A DNA stretch of 64,000 bases from Stenopsyche tienmushanensis (taxonomy: Eukaryota; Arthropoda; Insecta; Trichoptera; Stenopsychidae), in assembly GCA_008973525.1 (NCBI GenBank), contig WACJ01000387.1:124001-188000 (forward strand), given 5' to 3'. The translations under genes and the position numbers were made by a program. The notes under the pieces are model-generated. The model worked only from the letters and a program-made list of their open reading frames with translations. It was not told where the DNA came from and searched no databases. Below are positions 11,583 to 23,229 of the stretch, one piece after another (the stretch's first letter is position 1; the number at the start of each line of letters is the position of its first letter).

Positions 11583-12631
11583 AAAATAATTATATAATAA
11601 GAAATGAATAATATATTTTTTTAAATAAAAACTGAACAATTCAAAAAGTTTTTTAATATTGACAACACCTGAGCTAGCGCTGTATGTTTATGTTAGAAAT
11701 GTCACATTTGATTCAATCGTTTAGGAGCTGATCTGTGGACGGTTGTGAGTATGTTATATTTTTAATAAACGAGTTTTAATATTCTAAATACTGATTCTAG
11801 ACCCACATAGCAAGATCTATGGAAATATATCAAAACCAAAACTTGTAAAAATTGAATTTTTATCATAAATATGTATAATTCAGTATAAAATAATGCGTTT
11901 GATAATGCATTCTAAAAATAAATATTGTGTCAAACATGTTTTAATCAATCTTATGTTTTAATCATTTAATTCCATATAAGTCTTAAAAAATATCCTTTTA
12001 TTAGCAAAATAAGGAGTTGTCAAATTTATAGTTGTGCTATAATATGAATTTCCACATTTTATTGTGTAGATTAAGAGTTAATCAGCAATACAGACAAACT
12101 TCAGTAGATCATTATTATCAGATTATGAGTGCAGATTTGAAAATATAAACAATTGATATGATAAGCTTAATTTGTCCAAGATTATCTGATTCGGAAAACT
12201 GATTTAATATTGTAATACAGTCATCTTTAATAAATAAGTGCTATCCTTATTTTTTATTAGATTACTACGCAACTAAATTGAACGCCAAACCTATATATTT
12301 GGAAGAAACATTCAGCAAAAAAACATTACCTAACCGGTTATGTTAAATTAATTATAGTTGTTCTTGTTTTTTGTATATAGACAATTTATAGGTTATTAAA
12401 TATTTCTTCAACTAAGACCTTTTATCGTTGGTGAATTGTACTTAATCGAATACAGAACAATATACACGCTGTATACATAATTGTTATTAATTAATTAGAA
12501 ATGGAAAACTATAAAACAACCAAAATATCTATAAACATTATGCTTTTGAGTATCACTACAATTAAAGTGTAAGAAAGAAACATCAATAAATAACACATAA
12601 TCTTTATTATTTCAGAACTTAGATTTTCACA
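11583..12631. other. Intergenic between FAR and the first SCCPDH gene
   Basis: About 1 kb, AT-rich. It contains the FAR poly(A) signal near its left end. A pyrimidine-rich TTATTATTTCAG ends just before the 5' UTR of the next gene (near 12615), a probable splice acceptor, so the SCCPDH gene has an untranslated first exon somewhere upstream. Confidence 0.5.
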
Positions 12632-15329
12632 ATGACTAAAAGACTAGACTTAGTTATTTTTGGTGCAACCGGTTTTACTGGACAATATGCCGTGGAAGAG
12701 ATTAATAAGATTTCCAAGAAAGACAAATCTCTGACATGGGGCATTGCAGGTCGATCACAGTCCAAATTGGAAAAAGTTATAAGGGATTTGCAAAATAGAA
12801 CAGGTCAGTTATAATACAAATAACCTTTTTATCCTGGATAAAATGACAAGTTTAAATAACTATTTTTTTAATAAATAAATGATAAAATAAAATGCATGAT
12901 AATATTGCTATTGTAACGTAGAGGCAAATTTCTTAAATAACGGATTTATAATTTTCTTTTGGAGCTAATTTTAAGGATTTAAATCTATCTTAGAGGTTTC
13001 ACAACTTGGAAAAATATGAAATTAAGAATGCAATTTGACTGATCTACTATGAACTGTTGTTTATCTTAGAGCAATAAGCTTGGCCGATCGCTCTGTGATT
13101 TGCCAAGCTAAGAAAAACAAAGATAAAATGAGCTGGACAGCAGCCACAGTATTGACATTCAGCAAAGTTATTATTTAAAAGTTTTCCATGAAATACATTA
13201 TGGGTTGATGGAACGCCCAGCCCGTCACAATGCCTCGTAACCGTTGTCATTCCTATATGAGCAAAATAATTTAAGACAATACAAAATCATGTTCTAGAAA
13301 TACCATATCATATGAACAATTTATAATACAGTATTTAATACAACATTGCTTGTTGGTAACATTGCTCTTTTACAATAACATATAATTTCAGGTGACGATT
13401 TAACAAAGATACGGATCATAATAGCCGACGTGGGTGATGAAAATTCATTAAGAGAAATGACTGAACAAGCAGCCGTAATTGTTAATTGCTGTGGTCCATA
13501 TCGATTCTACGGAGAGCCTGTTGTTAAGGCATGCATTGCAACAAAAACTAGCCATGTCGATATCAGTGGAGAAGAAGAGGTTTCTATACTTGCTTATGCA
13601 TCATACATTTTAAAATGTGCATTTTTAATGTTAACAATTCTTTATCTAAAACGCTTTGTCAATAGTATATAGAAAGGATGTATGCAAAATATAATGAAGC
13701 TGCTCAAAAAGCAGGAGTATACATAGTTAGTGCCTGTGGTTTTGATAGTATCCCTGCAGACATGGGTGTAATTTATTTACAAAAACATTTTAAAGGTAAA
13801 TTGTATTTTCTATCTATTGTGCTTTAAGCAATTAATCTACTGAAGATTTTGTTTCACAATATATAATGTATATTTCAAAGGTCAAGTCAATTCTGCTGAG
13901 ACTTACTTAAAATTATTCAATGTCAAAGAACCAAATAAAATTGGTGGAGTGGAACTCAATTCAGGAACATGGGATTCAATGGTTTATGAGATTGGAAAGG
14001 GACCCATCATAAAAAAACTGTTTCGAGAAAGTTTGCCTGACGTATCTCCACAACTGAAAAGAAGGTAATGATAAGACTTTTAAAATTATTTTAAAGTGTA
14101 AGATAAGAGAAAATTAAACTGATCCCAATTTTTTACAGAGGTATCATACACAAGAAGGATAATAACTGGTATCTACCATTTATGGGACCTGATGAAATAT
14201 CAATTTATCGTACACAACGATTTTTAAATGAGACCTACAAAAAACGACCTGTACAAATGTATGGATATGTTGGCGCTCGATCGTTCTGTAGTGCAATCAG
14301 TCTCCTATTCTTTGCATCGTTGATTTTTATGATATCTTTGTTTTCCTGTGGTCGAAAATTGTTATTGAAATATCCAACTTTCTTTTCATTTGGCTTTGTT
14401 TCTAAAGCGGGACCTTCTGATAGTGCTAGGAAAAATGCAAGATTCACTTTAATGATTCATGGCAAGGGGTGGGATGAGAAAGAAACTAATGTAAATGGAA
14501 TGCCAACATCAAAAACAATGAAAGTGAAGGTGAGAACATGTCAATTATAATTTTCGTTATTTTAAAACTATTACAATGAGTACAGTGTTTTTTAAACCAT
14601 ATAAATTTTCAGGTTTCTGGTTCTGACCCAGGATATGGAACTACAAATATTGCCCTTTTATTTGCTGCTATAACAATTTTAAAAGAAGCAGATAAAATGC
14701 CTGGAAGGTAATCAATATTTTATAAAACTTTATCAATAAAGTGCTTGTTTAGCTTTTTCATGCTGTATTCAAAGAATATATATTACGGGCACCCAAACAA
14801 AAAGGCATTTTTTTAATGAGTAACTTTGATAGTCAGTTGTATTTCACCTATCCAATCTAAAGTTTTTTATTCAAGAAATGACGAAGAAAGAAAGAAGAAG
14901 AACAAATATTTATGGTTCAGCGTTCAAATAAATTCGCAAATATCCGTCAAGTGTGGAAACAAGGTGTATGAGTACCGTATGTATTAAGAGAAGAGAATAA
15001 GTGGCGAGCATATACATGTGTGAAGTTGTCCTCAGCAAAGAAACTAAAATGCTGTTTTTACATCTGATATATATATATATAATAGTTTGATTAGAAATAT
15101 AAATCCTAGGAACTGAAACTGGGATTTTATATTTCATTACGTTTATGCATTCAATTAAAACAATGACCATTATGATGTTCTGTATTAACCTTTACATATT
15201 TTCAGATTTATTATATGTATGGTTTTATTTTATAGTGGCGGAGTTCTTCCACCAGGAGCTGCATTTCACAATACCTCTCTAATTGAAAACTTACAAAAGA
15301 ACGATCTCACTTTTGAGATTGTAGAATAA
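12632..15329 (+). CDS. Saccharopine dehydrogenase-like oxidoreductase, copy 1
   Basis: Seven exons (12632-12803, 13392-13579, 13666-13795, 13881-14064, 14139-14529, 14613-14707, 15236-15329) join in frame to 417 residues. The protein matches the SCCPDH family: N-terminal Rossmann motif LVIFGATGFTGQYAVEE, then VNCCGPYRFYGEPVVKAC, HVDISGE and YIVSACGFDSIPADMG, all conserved family blocks. A hydrophobic stretch (ISLLFFASLIFMISLF) around the middle of exon 5 fits the membrane or lipid-droplet association reported for animal homologues. The true reaction of SCCPDH proteins is not settled, and the similarity to saccharopine dehydrogenase does not prove lysine catabolism. A splice acceptor just before the ATG indicates a 5' UTR intron. 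AATAAA lies at 15406-15411. A close tandem copy lies at 23230-28276. Confidence 0.93.
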
Positions 15330-15899
15330 AAACATTGTACACAATGTCATAAGCATACATTTTTTTATGTATATTTTAATGAAATATATTTGTATAAATG
15401 GTTGCAATAAAATAATGAGCGTTATCAAAATATGCTCGGATATTCCAATTATTTTTTTGTTCATGCACTTTATAAAAGTTTTGCAATGATATTTTTGACC
15501 GGTACATGATAATAATGAGTGATTATAATAAAGGTTATCATATAATATTGGATTGAAGCTCAGCATTATTGTGGTTGGGACGTGGACTGTGTTGCTGCAC
15601 TATGACGATGAAGATGATTCATGTTACTCATTTGTTAAAATGCATTTTTGATAAAATGATTATAAGATATAAACTTTTGATCCATGGATTTAATTCTTAT
15701 TAAGCAAAATGCTATCATATCTGAAAAACAGTAGCTATGCTTTAAATTTGTTTATTTTATTTATTTATATCAGTTTTCGCCATAAGAACACAAGTAAATA
15801 CAAAATAAAGTATACCAAACTATATATTCCTATATTTTAAAATAATATAAATTTCATTACAAATTTGAATTTGTAATGAAACATGCAGACAGCTAAGTT
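15330..15899. other. Intergenic, 3' flank of SCCPDH copy 1
   Basis: The poly(A) signal is at 15406-15411. Beyond it the sequence is AT-rich with no recognisable gene. Confidence 0.6.
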
Positions 15900-16310
15900 T
15901 AATTTTGTTGTAAATTTTTACCATTATGTCCCACCATAACAGCAGCTATTAACACTGTTTTCAATGTTTTCTGTTTTTATTTGATAAATTTTCTGGTATA
16001 ATGTCTCAATTACAACTAGATGTACAGCATGATTTATGCAAAGTTCATTGACAACAGGACTTTCACACCCAAACATTATCACAAGAGGCACCATCAGTCG
16101 TTGTTGCTATGATTTCTGAAAGCATTTTCCTCTTCCCAAAATGTATTATTGGTGATTGGAATATTTTAATTCTTTTCGCACTTTTTATTCAAAAAAATAC
16201 TATGTACCCTTTCAAGATGTCTCGCTAATCCAGTTGTGTTTAACCCTTTGCATGTGATTTTTTTTGGACAGTGGGTGCATTGGGCTATCTCCTTTTTTGT
16301 AGTTTTTTTT
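15900..16310 (-). pseudogene. hAT transposase fragment with BED zinc finger
   Basis: On the minus strand near 16166-16310 the frame reads CTHCPKKITCKGLNTTGLAR followed by HLERVH. This is the C-x2-C ... H-x4-H spacing of a BED zinc finger at the N-terminus of hAT transposases. Further left (15900-16090) a shifted frame gives ELCINHAVHLVVIETLYQK, the 'lower' hAT motif that normally lies well downstream of the finger, so the middle is deleted or scrambled. No intact frame remains. Confidence 0.65.
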
Positions 16311-16874
16311 AATGTTTCCATACTTTCGATTGAATTCTTTCCATTATGGACTACAATAATGATAATATATATATAAGAAAATAATACTACTTTTTTAATA
16401 TGAGATATATAAAATAAATTATTATAACCTTTGAAAAATTTACTGGAAATATTTACATTAAAATCCGTTAGCCACCCGTCAGAGAACAGACACGAGAACA
16501 GCACGAACTAGCTCGAAGTTAGGAGACAAGCTGATATTGTATTTGCAAAACATTGATCTTTCATTTACTCCTGAATTTTTCTACAAATCAATTGTTCCCA
16601 GCTGTTGCTATTGCCTAGAAACACTTGGAGCAAGTATCCGTTCCATTGTTCGTTTGATGGAATTCTGGAATCTCAAACAATATCAGTTGGGTGCAGACAT
16701 GTGGCATTTTTTTAAATGCCTTATACCCTGTTATACCTGCTTTCATTCAATACAATTCGGACATTTCGACGAATTTCGAGGGTTTCAGAGGCATGAAAAT
16801 GTGTTTTCTTAATTAAAATGTACAATATATTAGACACATTTTAAATCACAAAGTCTCCAGTCCCGAGACTTTTC
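16311..16874. other. Intergenic, nothing recognised
   Basis: Contains a 91-codon open frame at 16537-16812 with no recognisable domain, probably chance. Confidence 0.4.
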
Positions 16875-17218
16875 TGTTGAAAGTCCCATTCTTTATTTTT
16901 TTCTCGTTCTTCTTCCTTGTTTATTGTCAATTGGCGTCTCTTATCTAATATCTTTATTTTTTATCGCTCCCTTACATTGGACTTTTGAGCTTTTCATATA
17001 TAAAGTTGGTGTCTCGACTTTAGCTGTCTTTCATTCAGATTATTTTATAATTATTCCTTATTCAATCTATTTATTTATATTCATCTAGTTCACTTTTGGA
17101 ACCTTCAATATATTTTATATCAAATAAAATACTTCTTAAAGAAACCAGATTTTAAATATTTAACAAGAACCTCCCTTATATAATCGTCACCGCCGTCTGC
17201 ATCAGTAATACTGCCACA
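16875..17218 (+). repeat. Candidate solo LTR (BEL/Pao-like)
   Basis: A 344-bp block begins TGTTGAAAGTCCC and ends CTGCCACA, the TG...CA ends of a long terminal repeat. Inside, in the right order, are a TATA-like CATATATAAAG, a CATTCAGAT start-site-like word and AATAAAAT, with a pyrimidine-rich first third. The flanks TTTTC and TTTTA could be a 5-bp target duplication with one change. No gag or pol sequence adjoins it, so it would be a solo LTR. The BEL/Pao assignment rests on general resemblance only. Confidence 0.45.
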
Positions 17219-19340
17219 TTTTAATATACAGCTGTATTGAATTTATAATTCTTGCCGAATTCATATAATTAATAATGTACTTTGATCAATTCTTGTCTAG
17301 CGTGATACATCGCCAACCTTGGATTAGAGAGATAATTTGTTTTAAACGATAAAGATATGACATAATGCAAAAGTTTATTGTCGTTGAGATACATTTTGAC
17401 ATAAGGCTGTGAACGACGCGAAGAAAATTCTGATTGATCTGATTTTTTCAAAGATACACCATCTTCAAATGCTTGTAAAGCTTTGATTAATTTGAGTATT
17501 TATCATTTGAATAACAATGTAGTCCCACATTGAAAAATTTGGTAAATTAATTTTGAGTCTTTGATCTACATAAGATGAAGGCCTTTTGACATTTCAGTGC
17601 ATAAATACATTTGACAGATGATATTTTTTTTCAATTAAAATTGATTTTATATATTTGTATTAATTTAGCAATTAACATTTTTTAGCTTTCATTATGTATT
17701 ATTAAATTATAAACATTAATTGAAATCAATTAACATAAAAATTTGAATTATAGAATTTAAATAAACACATTTTAAAACAAGTGCATTTGTAATAATATAT
17801 TTTTATTTGAGTTCTAACGCTATGCAAATATTAAATGTGTGTCCAAAGATGTGGCAGTAAATCGATATTAGATAAAAATAGAACATCAAATACAGATGGA
17901 AATATAAATATTTGACTGAAAACGCATTCGAATATTCTGCATTCGGATCTAATAATATAATATCGTCGTTTTTATTTGAAAACATCTGCTTATGCGTTGT
18001 CATCGCAGAGACCCAAAATTGAAGTCAGTCGGTTTGGAGCAGTTGCGCCGGTAGGATCTTCCACATTAGTCTTCAAGTATGTATTTTATTTATTTTAAAT
18101 CGCGTATATTAATGAGAAAATATTTGCAATTTTATTCCGTCGATAAAAAATAAATAGATTTCCAATTTTTTAAATACATATTTTTTATTTATGAACACCC
18201 TAAAAAACGTTCAATCGATACGTGCACACACATTTGAAAATATTTGCTATATGACAACCCTGAATTATTAATTATTTAAAAATAATGGCAACATATATTA
18301 TTGTAAATCGTTATTTTGTACACGTGGTGACAGGCGCTGGCCCTTGACAACGCAGAAAGGTTTATTATACGATTACATTTAATTAATGAACACTTTGATA
18401 TAATGAACATATGATGAAACTAAGACACCAAAGAAATAAGGATGTTTTGACTAGTCGCCGGTATTGAAGTTCAAGGTCTCATCCGCTCGCACCTATTTGA
18501 TTGACAATATGTGTGTGTGTGTGTGTTAACCCTGAAACGACCGAATATGTATTCGTCTATAGCAGGGGTAATAAACCTTTTTATTCTCATCAACTTTGTG
18601 TCAACCATTGGCAATTGGAAATGCATTTGATCAAAAATCTGATTCATTATGCATTTATAGGAACCCAAATTTCTTCATTAGAATCTAATACGAGGAATTT
18701 TCCACATATTCTCCCAATTTAAGTTCGTTAAGGTGCCTGCTGAAACTGTCCATCTCCTCTGGAATTACATTATCTTTCATAGATATAACAACACGATAAA
18801 ACCTCTATCGCCCATTGTGAAAGCTTGAACACTCACTGCTGGACGGTTGGGATTAACTTGACTATCACTGGCATATTTATGGCATGCAATTTAAAAATAG
18901 ATTGTACGCTGACGGATTTTTAAGAATTTAATCGCATTTTATAGCATTTGTTCATTACGATGCGGTTAAAACGCCGACATGTACTTGAGGCATAACATAT
19001 TTGAATACTCTTGCAAAATTACTGGATATAAATCTGACGATAGTGATTTGGAACTAGGATTGTTACGTTTTTAAATACACACTAAAAACTCCGGAAATAT
19101 TAGGGTATCCTGAAAGAAATACATCTTTTTCCAACTTATTTTTTTTTACACAACTTGTATTTGTGTATTTCTGTATTTGTCTACTGAGTGATTCACTTGA
19201 AGAGCGTTCGGATGTCATCACTTGTTTGGTATTTAACAAATTATTAGGGCATGCGTATAGGCGATAGTTAAAACGCAATAAATTTCACAAAACATAATTT
19301 ATTAAATCAAAGCTTCAATGGTCTTAGAACTAATACATTT
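17219..19340. other. Intergenic, no gene seen
   Basis: About 2.1 kb, AT-rich, with a GT microsatellite at 18511-18526. A small open stretch at 18006-18076 ending in a splice-donor-like word was considered as an exon and not accepted. Confidence 0.5.
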
Positions 19341-19900
19341 TTCGTACCCTTAAATTGCTTCGACCAAGTTTCGGAACCTTTTATTCCTTAAAAATTCTCG
19401 TATATGGCCAAAGAGCAGGAAATTTGGTAAATAAGGTGGATGTGGTAAAATCACACAATTTAAAGCGTTCAATTTGTAAATGGTTATTCATAATATATGT
19501 GACCAAGTAGTATGGGCCCATGATTTATTGGCATTCAACCGCTGTCCAGATCGTTTCCTGTTGTCATATAAAATCCATTTTTTATCACAAATAATGATCC
19601 CGGAGGAAAGTTAAGAACCTTCGAAACCTCCACATAATTGTTTAAGGAAATGTGTCGAAATACTTGAATTGATTACACTCCAAAAGTTTTCCAGATATGA
19701 TGAAGTGGGTTGTCGACCGCTTTAGTTTATAGATCCGATCAGACCAAACGTTTCGCCCACCCTTCATTGCACTCTCTCAATGCAATCGTTAGTCATGTAT
19801 CTCATGAGCTTGTTGCTTTATTTTAAGAGCGTTTCGTTTTCCAGTGTAAAAATAACAATGGTATCCCACGCCGAATCGAAATCTCAATTTTACTGTACTG
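19341..19900 (-). pseudogene. mariner transposase fragment
   Basis: Minus-strand frames contain KWILYDNRKRSGQRLNAN, the highly conserved mariner catalytic-core word, and near 19380 KFPALWPYTRIFKE. Stops and frame changes are scattered throughout. The piece runs from the middle of the transposase toward its C-terminus. No terminal repeats were found. Confidence 0.65.
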
Positions 19901-22900
19901 ATATCTAAAACTTCACATGGTATAGAACGCCATATATAAACCGCTATTCACATTGCTTCTAGATTCTCGGAGAATATCTATTTCAAGCCGGATGCATTCA
20001 TTCATTTTTTGAGGAGTATCTATTTTAAGCCCGACTAAGGCGCCCATCTGAAAAAACATCGACGATATAATGATAAAGCGATTAGCTGAATTCACTTAAT
20101 TGGTGACGTTCCGTTTAAGGCCACTAAATGTATTTTAATAAGACCACTTAAAATTTAAAGATTTCGTTGAAATATTATTTGAAATTTGAAGCGCTATCAA
20201 TAACGCAGACTCCGCTCTTTCCAATATCGCTCCAACTTATGACGGATTCAATGCCTCTTGAAAGGGGCGCGTTGCTATATCTTCTACTGTTGCTTGTCTT
20301 TTATATATGCAACGTCAAAAGGAGGAACTCGAAAGAAAAAGGAAAAACTTTCCAACTCTAATCCACTCTGACAGGCATCCCCGGACTCTTCTATAAACTT
20401 CCAATGGGCGCAGAGCTTTAACATGTTTACTGACCAGCTTCATCTTAATTTTACTAATTTACAACAAAACTTTGCACTCCACGCTGCAAAAGAAATAAAA
20501 CCATTATGTAAATGTTTATCTTTAATTAATTTATAGAATTCGAGTCTTTGTGCCCAAATAACCATTTTTAGAGATCAGCATCTAAATGTTGCATTTAAAT
20601 TGATTAACCTCCATAAGCATTTGTCTGCTATCTTCATTTCTTGTGATAAGGGACAGTATCTCGACAGTTCGAAGATATTATATAGAATCTCTACTTTACT
20701 ATTACTTATTCACAGATTAATGTTCTTTTAACAATAAGCTAGTACATACTCAGTTTATCTACTATTCGTTGTTACTTTTACAAATCTTCACATATGATAC
20801 TACCCAATAATATGTAGCGTGATGAACCTTACCGGTCCAGAACCAAGAAGCATTAAAAACAGAACAAGGACAAAAATAATATCAAGCAGACGGCCTTTAG
20901 GAGAGGCAAATGAAGAATTTCACTTTGCAACGATAACAGCATTGTCTTCCGTTGCCTTTTATATCGTTTTGAAATCGCCGAACTGAGAGGGTTAACCTGA
21001 AGTAAGAAACCACTCAGTATCGAATTCGCTCGGGTAAGTTGCACGTTGGCGGGGAGACACCCTCCGTTGGTGTAGGAGCGAATCCGAGATGCACTTAAGT
21101 GTCACGTATGTATTCACCCTAGCCCGGCAACGCCCTAGCAAGAAAAGGAGGCACTGGAATCTTTGCATTCTAGAAAGCCCTGTCTAGTAAAATCAAAAAA
21201 TCGCCTAGGGTAGTTTATCACTGTCTCCCGAAGAAAACTGCTCAGTCTTTACAAACCTCCACACTCCCTATCGAGACGGTCTCGAAAGCGCCCATCGAGA
21301 CGTTCATTCAGGAGGCCCACAGGGTTAGCGTTCTAAATGAAACTCTGAGGTTATGCTACCTTCAATATCGAGTGAATGAGGAGGTGAATATATGATACAG
21401 ACGAGATGGATGTAACCCCTTCCTGTGAATGGATATTGAATAGACCCATAGTTCTGCAGTGGACTGTTTGTGGCTGCACTATGATAAAAGCTAAAAACTA
21501 ATTTAAAAGTTTTATATCGAATAAAGTTTGTTTGCACTTTCATTTTTTTTTTTGCTTGGTTATTGGTACTTTAATTTTCAATAAAATTGGTAGCCAAACT
21601 TTGGGTATGCTAGTGCCGTCGTCTCGTCTGTTGATTGGATGTATTATATCTTCGTTTTTCGATTTCTATCGCAATTCTGATGCCGAAGTTTTCGACGGTT
21701 GCTATGGTTTTTGTACCAGCAAATAGGTGTAAGTCCCCTGATTTTCTTTTTTCACTTTGTTCTTTTTGTTAAGCAGGAGACTTTTTACATTTTTTCCTAT
21801 CTCAAAGATTGTGCTGATGAATTGCTTTTGGAAGCACAATATTTTTCCGTGTGATCCGTACCGTCTGGTAATAAATGATTTGAGCGCGAACAGCCCCTAT
21901 ACAGCTATCCATGTAAGAAGCATGCACGCATACCCTGTGTATCTCTGTGCTTTGTTGGTGCTTGCACCGGAAACTGCACAAATTTCAAATCTTCTCGTCG
22001 ATTTTTTTCATTTCAAACTGTAGTTTCGATGATGTGAAATTGTATACACAAACAACATTTTTACTTTACGTATGTTATTCCCGCAAGTATAAAAAATAAG
22101 TTGACAAAGTTTTATTGCAATCGGATGAACGGTATGGCAGTGCATTAAATACGAACAAACAAAGATTATTTTTTATATATAGGATCTTAACCTTTTAACT
22201 GCCAGAGCGTCATAAGCGCTTACAAATGCGACTCGCCGGTGAGTCGTTGACATTTAACAGGTTAAAGCATGCATTTTTTTTATGGACTTATATAGATTTT
22301 TAAAAAATCAGCTGACCGTAGTGTCTTTTAAATTTAAGGCCTTATCATCACTGCGTCGATAATATCGAAAATCGTGTCATCTTAGGCTTTGCTAATGGTA
22401 TAAAATCTATTTATTAAATGTGTTTATAATTGTAGTCTTAGAGGGGTTAAAACTGTTAGTCATACTTTTCTTCATCGATTGGTGCTATAGTTACGTCTAT
22501 AACAATCATTCAAATCTGGAGTACAGGCAGATTTAGAACAGTATTAGTATTTAAAAATAAATTCGGCGAGGTTATGGTCGTAAATTTGGCTGTTTAATCG
22601 CGCAACTGACTGATCATATCATTATTTTTAAATCTGGTAATGGCCACTTTTTATGTCAAAGTTTTCAGATATTTTCGTTGCTTAAATAAAGTCAGCTCGG
22701 ATGCTAAAACATAAATAATGCATTTTAATTGTATGTACATACATTTTTATCTTTACTTCCAACCAAAATACATTTAATGTACCGTCTACTCTTACACATT
22801 TGCAAGACAGAATAATATTTGCCTGATTAATTCACTCGGTAAGCAACGCATATACCATTTTGTCATTATGACTCACTTCTTATTTTGCGCCGTTCTCATT

Positions 22901-23229
22901 TATCCAAAATAGGTCATCTATGGTATAGAATCTATACTATAGATTCTATACTATACAATATAGGTATGTATCTTCAAAATAAAACTCTCTGTGGGGATGT
23001 AACATAAAGCACACAGAAGTGACTCATTATGTCGTAATAATACTTATTGCGCAGTATAAGTAAAATATTATCCCAAATATCTACATCTACAAAATTGTGT
23101 GATTGTCAGTGCAGTGACAACTGTGGTCTATCAAACTAAAATATAAGTTCAAAAATATCAACACAAAATTCTGCTATAAATATGAATGCTATCATTTCAG
23201 ATCTGTTTGGTGAACGTATTTAAATAAAT
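19901..23229. other. Intergenic, composite repeat-rich region
   Basis: No gene could be supported. The stretch 21000-21320 is visibly richer in G and C than its surroundings and looks like part of an unidentified mobile element. A short TTAA-flanked inverted-repeat unit lies at 22187-22265 and a perfect palindrome at 22923-22951. A splice acceptor just before the ATG at 23230 (TATCATTTCAG, ending about 23200) indicates a 5' UTR intron for the next gene, so its untranslated first exon lies somewhere in this stretch. Confidence 0.5.
22187..22265. repeat. Short TTAA-flanked MITE
   Basis: TTAA at 22187-22190 is followed by CCTTTTAACTGCCA. The far end reads TGACATTTAACAGG and then TTAA at 22262-22265. 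The ends are imperfect inverted repeats of about 12 bp and the flanking TTAA is the piggyBac-type target duplication, so this is a plausible piggyBac-type MITE of about 71 bp between the TTAA words. Confidence 0.5.

Noticed and set aside
18006..18076. Exon-like stretch (QRPKIEVSRFGAVAPVGSST) with AG before and GT after
   Set aside because: Good splice borders and open, but no recognisable domain and no second exon found. It could be an untranslated first exon of SCCPDH copy 2. Evidence too thin for a gene call.
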